DNA from: Flavobacterium sp. 9
Lineage (GTDB): Bacteria; Bacteroidota; Bacteroidia; Flavobacteriales; Flavobacteriaceae
DNA length: 64,000 bases
Assembly: GCF_002754195.1 (NCBI RefSeq)
Contig: NZ_PEEU01000001.1
Coordinates: forward strand, 6,138,001-6,202,000
Direction of reading: 5' to 3'
Part shown: in pieces, positions 60,097-64,000 of the stretch
How the letters are laid out: each line of letters opens with the position of its first letter
How positions within the stretch are numbered: the first letter of the stretch is position 1
Notes under the pieces: model-generated
Told to the model about the DNA's origin: nothing
The model's database searches: none
Seen by the model: the letters and a program-made list of their open reading frames with translations, nothing else
Program-made: the position numbers and the translations under genes

Positions 60097-61179
60097 ATGT
60101 GCAGGACTTATAATAAGATTGGTTCGCTGACGACTTTAAAATTACATTTAGAGGAAAAAAAAATCTATGACTTTAAGTCATTAAAAGAAGTTCTCGATTT
60201 TCAAAAATCATATGCAATTTTCCGACAGCAATTAATTTCTCATCACGAAAATCTAATTGAAGAAGAAAAAAAACGACTAAATAAAGATTTAACTGATTTA
60301 AATGTAGCAATCGAAATCCAAAGACAGCAGTCAGTTCAGATATTGACAAATGAAATTGAACAGCTGAAACAAGAACTTGAAACTTTAATAAGCACTGTTT
60401 CAATAAATTTATTTCAGAAACTAGCAAATCCTTTAAAACATTGGAACTATAAAAGAAAAATTAAAAACGAAGAACATAATTTTGACATTGTAGTGAAAAG
60501 GTCAATAAGTAAACTTGTTGCAGATTACCGAATCAAAAGCAATCGTTATCAATTCATAACGTCACATTTTAATGAAGCGGTAGCGCAAAGCGTTCAACAT
60601 TCTTTACTAGAACTTGAAAGAAAAAAAAAGACAGTGGACGAGCTTGACAGTTTTATATATGGTGCGTTAGGAGAGCAAAAAGTTGTTAAAATATTAGAAA
60701 ATTTATCTGACGAGTATTTTTTGATTAATGATTTTACAGTTTCATTTTTCCCTGCTATCTTTAATAGAAATGAAAATGATTATATAAAGTCTGTTCAAAT
60801 TGACCATATACTTGTTGGACCATCAGGAATATTTCTTATTGAGACAAAGAATTGGAGTGAAAAATCATTAAAAAATTTGAGTTTACGTTCCCCAATTGAG
60901 CAAATTAAAAGGTCAAATTTTGCGTTATTTTATTTGTTAAATAATGAGATTACTAATTATCATTTAGGTTTAGACATACATCATTGGGGGGAGAAAAAAA
61001 TACCAATCAAAAATCTCATTGTATTCACTAGCGCAAAACCAAAAGAAGAGTTTCAGTATGTTAAGATTTTGACTGTCAATGAACTTGTTAGTTACGTTAA
61101 ATATTTTAAACCAATATTTTCATATACTGAGACAAATAGGATTACTGAAATTCTTTTAGGAATGGGTGAAATGAAATAA
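60097..61179 (+). CDS. NERD domain protein with coiled-coil N-terminus
   Basis: The 360-residue protein has an N-terminal coiled coil (about residues 45-105, EEEKKRLNKDLTDLNVAIEI, NEIEQLKQELETLIS) and a C-terminal NERD nuclease-like domain. The latter shows GALGEQKVVKILENL (about residues 188-202) and DHILVGPSGIFLIETKNWSE (about residues 236-255). The D...E.K triad of the PD-(D/E)XK fold is present. NERD proteins are predicted DNA- or RNA-processing enzymes and sometimes occur in defence loci, but no helicase or partner gene lies here. Confidence 0.82.
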   Translation: MCRTYNKIGSLTTLKLHLEEKKIYDFKSLKEVLDFQKSYAIFRQQLISHHENLIEEEKKRLNKDLTDLNVAIEIQRQQSVQILTNEIEQLKQELETLISTVSINLFQKLANPLKHWNYKRKIKNEEHNFDIVVKRSISKLVADYRIKSNRYQFITSHFNEAVAQSVQHSLLELERKKKTVDELDSFIYGALGEQKVVKILENLSDEYFLINDFTVSFFPAIFNRNENDYIKSVQIDHILVGPSGIFLIETKNWSEKSLKNLSLRSPIEQIKRSNFALFYLLNNEITNYHLGLDIHHWGEKKIPIKNLIVFTSAKPKEEFQYVKILTVNELVSYVKYFKPIFSYTETNRITEILLGMGEMK

Positions 61180-61204
61180 AAATTTCAATATTAAAATTTT
61201 GAAT

Positions 61205-61238
61205 AAAAAAAACTCCTTAATTTCTTAAGGAGTTTTTT
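61205..61238. terminator. Bidirectional terminator between NERD gene and tRNA-Val
   Basis: AAACTCCTTAA and TTAAGGAGTTT form an 11-bp stem around TTTC with T-runs on both sides. It sits one base from the tRNA 3' end. Confidence 0.9.
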
Positions 61239-61239
61239 G

Positions 61240-61314
61240 TGGGCGATGAGGGGTTCGAACCCCCGACCCCCTCGGTGTAAACGAGGTGCTCTGAACCAGC
61301 TGAGCTAATCGCCC
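61240..61314 (-). tRNA. tRNA-Val (anticodon UAC)
   Basis: On the minus strand the acceptor GGGCGAT pairs with ATCGCCC. The anticodon stem CCTCG/CGAGG closes a TTTACAC loop with anticodon TAC. The T arm reads GGGGG-TTCGAAC-CCCTC, with a 5-base variable loop. All four arms close over 75 nt. The CCA end is not encoded, as usual in Bacteroidota. Confidence 0.93.
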
Positions 61315-61494
61315 TATTTTATTAGGCTGCTATCATTTTGTGATTGCGAGTGCAAATATACAGCTAGATTTTGTATTTGCAAGTGTTTTTAGAAAAAAAA
61401 TGAAATAATTATTCATAATCGCATCTACCAGCGTTGTGTGCTGCTTCGTGTGCATTTCCCAATCGGGATTTTAAATCTTCAAATCCAAATTTTC

Positions 61495-61502
61495 TATATT
61501 AG
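61495..61502 (+). promoter_or_regulatory. Candidate -7 element TATATTAG before WG-repeat gene
   Basis: TATATTAG followed by C lies 19 bases before the ATG at 61522. It is the closest match of this motif to a start codon in the window. Confidence 0.45.
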
Positions 61503-61521
61503 CGATGTAAAACATACATTA

Positions 61522-62859
61522 ATGGAAAATATAGATGAAATGTTCAAAAACGATTTTGGAACATTAGAAAAGTTAAATGAATACTTAAATCTAAATTCTT
61601 TAGAGAATAATTTAGATTTAGATAATTTAAAATATAAGATTTACTCCATTTCACCTATTAAAGATTCCAAATATTTGTTTAATTACAATGGAAATGAATA
61701 TGAAATATCTCAATCTGATTATTATGAAGATCGTGTTTTTTATACCTTTTCATTTTACAGATATACATTTTCTTCTAGGAACAATTTATTTGCGTCTATT
61801 AAATCTAATAAGGTTGCTATTTTGCCTTTTTTTGAAAATATTATTTTCCACGAAAAGTTTAATACAATTATTTGTTCCAGACCTCCTGACCAAATTAATC
61901 TAAATAATTTAAACGCAAAAAAACTGTATTACTTTGATATACATAGTAGATTTATTAAAGAAGAAATAGGTTTGCTAACTGATTTGCCAAATATCGCAAT
62001 GATTGAGAATGAAATTATTCCTATTTCATTTAATCGAAATTATTATTTAGAAAATATACATGATTATAACCTATTTGAAGTCTCTAAAAGAATAGATGAT
62101 GATATTGACGTTTATAGTCTTATCGATAATAATGGTATTTTGTATAGCGAAGATTTTTATAATACAATTGTTGTGAACAAAGAAAATGATAATGCTATTC
62201 TTCAAAAAGATGGTTTTATTTTTAATTTGAATATAAAAAATCGGACAACTAAAAGATTGCCTTATAATGGATTATCTGATTATAATGATAATTTAATTAA
62301 AGTGATTATTAATAATTCCGATTCAGATAAATACGGAATTATCGATTTTAGTGGTAATGAGGTAATCAAGGCAATCTTCGATTTTATTGATTTTAATCTT
62401 GAAAAAGATAAATTCAAAGTTTTTAATGGTGCTTATGAATGGGTTTCTAACAAGGAATTTCGAAATGAATTTGAAACAATAAAAGAAAAGATTAAAAATC
62501 CATATAGCATTAGAGAAGCTTATTTAGAAGGTAAACTATTGAATGGAAAATGGGGAATTATTAATTCGGATTTAGAACATATTATTCCTGTTGAATATGA
62601 TTGGATCGAGGATTATAATCAAGATTTATATCTAGCAAATATTGGAAGTAGTATTTATAAATATGCATCTTTTGATTTAGAAGCTGCAGAAAATTTTGAT
62701 AAAGAGATTTCGATTCACGATCAGATAGCTGTTTTTGGCGGAAAGTGGTTTGCAATAAATAAAAAAACATTGCAAACTGAAGAAACTAAAATAGAACTGT
62801 TTTTGGGTGGGGAATTGCTAAATGGGACACCTTTAAAATTAAGCGGATATTACGATTAA
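61522..62859 (+). CDS. WG-repeat protein
   Basis: The 445-residue protein has at least two WG-type units: KYGIIDFSGNEVIKAIFDFI (about residue 270) and GKWGIINSDLEHIIPVEYDW (about residue 350). The first 240 residues are a distinct region rich in Asn and Asp. The ATG at 61522 is chosen over 61438 because the promoter lies between them. No signal peptide is visible. WG-repeat proteins of Bacteroidota are of unknown role, often linked to accessory islands. Confidence 0.72.
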   Translation: MENIDEMFKNDFGTLEKLNEYLNLNSLENNLDLDNLKYKIYSISPIKDSKYLFNYNGNEYEISQSDYYEDRVFYTFSFYRYTFSSRNNLFASIKSNKVAILPFFENIIFHEKFNTIICSRPPDQINLNNLNAKKLYYFDIHSRFIKEEIGLLTDLPNIAMIENEIIPISFNRNYYLENIHDYNLFEVSKRIDDDIDVYSLIDNNGILYSEDFYNTIVVNKENDNAILQKDGFIFNLNIKNRTTKRLPYNGLSDYNDNLIKVIINNSDSDKYGIIDFSGNEVIKAIFDFIDFNLEKDKFKVFNGAYEWVSNKEFRNEFETIKEKIKNPYSIREAYLEGKLLNGKWGIINSDLEHIIPVEYDWIEDYNQDLYLANIGSSIYKYASFDLEAAENFDKEISIHDQIAVFGGKWFAINKKTLQTEETKIELFLGGELLNGTPLKLSGYYD

Positions 62860-63401
62860 TCTTTTCCAAGTATTTGAAGAAATAATATTTTTGTAGCATC
62901 TATTTCAAATATTAAATCAATTCCTATAAGTCTGTAGGATGAACTTTTCTCTTTGATTTTTAGTTCATATACGGCCATTGAATCAGTTATAAATTCATTC
63001 TTCAACATACTGATAAAATACTCATTAACAATTCTCGTCCGAAGTTCTAAGTCTTTGACTAAGCTGTTTTCTGTATAATCTAATTCCTGACCAGTGGATT
63101 TAGCGCTTTCTATTGGTATTCTTCTTTTTAAAGACGCATTTAATTCTGACTTTAATCTATTTTCCCAATCGTTAATTTGTTCAATTTCAATATTCCAATC
63201 ATTAGGATAAACTCCAAATAGTTCATATGCATTATTTTGAATACATTTTTCAATATCACCAGCCGAAAAGTTGAAAGCATATAATTTACATTTCATTCCA
63301 ACTATTGAATACGAATTAAGTAATGCTAGCGAAGTAAGATAGCCATTAATATAGTTGACTTTAGTATTTAAAATTTGATCTTTAAGTTCTTCGTTTAGCA
63401 T
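62856..63401 (-). CDS. Hypothetical protein
   Basis: The 181-residue cytoplasmic product (MLNEELKDQILNTKVNYING) is helical in its N-terminal half and not recognised. It overlaps the WG-repeat gene stop by four bases on the opposite strand. No partner is clear. Confidence 0.5.
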   Translation of the reverse strand: MLNEELKDQILNTKVNYINGYLTSLALLNSYSIVGMKCKLYAFNFSAGDIEKCIQNNAYELFGVYPNDWNIEIEQINDWENRLKSELNASLKRRIPIESAKSTGQELDYTENSLVKDLELRTRIVNEYFISMLKNEFITDSMAVYELKIKEKSSSYRLIGIDLIFEIDATKILFLQILGKD

Positions 63402-63439
63402 ATATTTTGTAAAAGTAAGTGATAGATTGTTATAATAGA

Positions 63440-64000
63440 TTAATTGTTAATTGATATCGTTAATGGAATCTCAGCTAAAAAGTCAACTTTTATTCCTTTG
63501 TTAATAGCTGGTTCTGTTATATTTAGTTGATTTATACTTCTCGTTACTTCATTACAGAGTTTGCTGTTTTTGTGGTTTACTTTAATGTTAATAATTTGCT
63601 TGTTTTTATCTATAACAAACTTTAAAAAAATACGGTGAGTGCCAGGAGTCAAGCCAAAAGTGTAAAAATCTACATCGGTCCAGATGTATCTCGCAATACT
63701 TTCTTTAAAACATTCTATTGATTTATCATTTTGCGTTGAGCATTTTTTTGTAATAGGAACTTGATCTACATTATTAGCTAGAAATAAATTTTTATTATCT
63801 ATTTCTCTAAAAATTAATTCTTTCTTGATAAACTGTCTTTTGAGTTTTTTTTCTCCTTCATTTCTTTGGTATTCTAATCTAACAATATATTCTTGTTTTT
63901 CTCTTTTAAACTGAATGGAAACTTTTCTATCGTCTTTATTAGCAATAAAATTGTCGCTAAATCCTGTTTTTTTATTGTCTTCAAAATCTTTGTAATGGAG
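63440..64000 (-). CDS. TonB C-terminal-like domain protein, partial (continues past window edge)
   Basis: The minus-strand frame is open from the edge (64000) to the stop at 63440, so the N-terminus lies beyond the window. The C-terminal part reads GTHRIFLKFVIDKNKQIINI, then CNEVTRSINQLNITEPAINK and IPLTISINN. This is the V.F.ID..G.I..I pattern of TonB C-terminal domains that contact outer-membrane receptors. A Cys pair (ECFKES and KKCSTQ) precedes it. It could be TonB or a TonB-like periplasmic protein. No start can be seen. Confidence 0.7.
   Translation of the reverse strand, partial: LHYKDFEDNKKTGFSDNFIANKDDRKVSIQFKREKQEYIVRLEYQRNEGEKKLKRQFIKKELIFREIDNKNLFLANNVDQVPITKKCSTQNDKSIECFKESIARYIWTDVDFYTFGLTPGTHRIFLKFVIDKNKQIINIKVNHKNSKLCNEVTRSINQLNITEPAINKGIKVDFLAEIPLTISINN

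Overview
The window looks like chromosome from a Flavobacterium-type member of the Bacteroidota. The sequence is AT-rich. Start regions lack clear Shine-Dalgarno sites and sit behind A/T-rich leaders. Several promoters fit the Bacteroidota consensus (TTTG, about 19-20 bases, TAnnTTTG). The protein set is typical: a fused E1 alpha/beta oxo-acid dehydrogenase, a long Bacteroidota LepB, DUF885 lipoproteins, a stand-alone CarboxypepD_reg-like domain and a TonB-like C-terminus. Identification is by family recognition only; no search was run.

Layout. 1-9 kb: end of a Bcr/CflA efflux pump, NDH-2-type dehydrogenase, acetyltransferase, two SF2 helicases, a DUF6155 protein, a DUF3817 membrane protein overlapping a YbdG-like mechanosensitive channel, a lipoprotein and a hotdog thioesterase. 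9-15.5 kb: two small unknowns, a Crp/Fnr regulator, an MDR-family oxidoreductase, then a tight minus-strand run (AraC regulator, MBL hydrolase, two NAD(P)-binding proteins). 15.8-26 kb: DUF885 peptidase, fused E1 protein, 2OG-Fe(II)-type oxygenase, SUI1 factor, nucleoside phosphorylase and a run of small genes ending in an orphan substrate-binding protein and a transglutaminase-like protein. 26-32.6 kb: lipoprotein, ABC-F ATPase with an apparent leader-peptide attenuator, a divergent S24-repressor/small-gene pair, and an ArsR-SRPBCC-DoxX operon. 32.9-37.6 kb: two AraC regulators, each upstream of a TetX-like FAD monooxygenase. 37.9-50.5 kb: serine hydrolase, AlgI/AlgJ-like O-acetylation pair, signal peptidase I, TlpA-like thioredoxin, a ChrB-AraC fusion, a PQQ-type propeller and an EamA permease preceded by a 12-codon leader containing Pro-Pro-Pro. 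50.7-64 kb: an accessory-looking stretch of small secreted or lipoprotein genes, an LRR protein, XRE regulator, NERD protein, tRNA-Val(UAC), a WG-repeat protein and a TonB-like partial gene at the edge.

The intergenic DNA is full of palindromic repeats: three copies of a roughly 102-bp element, two copies of a 64-bp element, GTTTCAR heptamer tracts with nested inverted repeats, and a GACGCACTGCTGTGCG family. Most sit just downstream of genes.

The observations most worth following are the two leader-peptide arrangements (27021-27107 before the ABC-F gene and 49504-49636 before the EamA gene). Next are the operator-promoter architectures at 29082-29106 and 30141-30187, the ChrB-AraC fusion, and the paired AraC/TetX-like modules.
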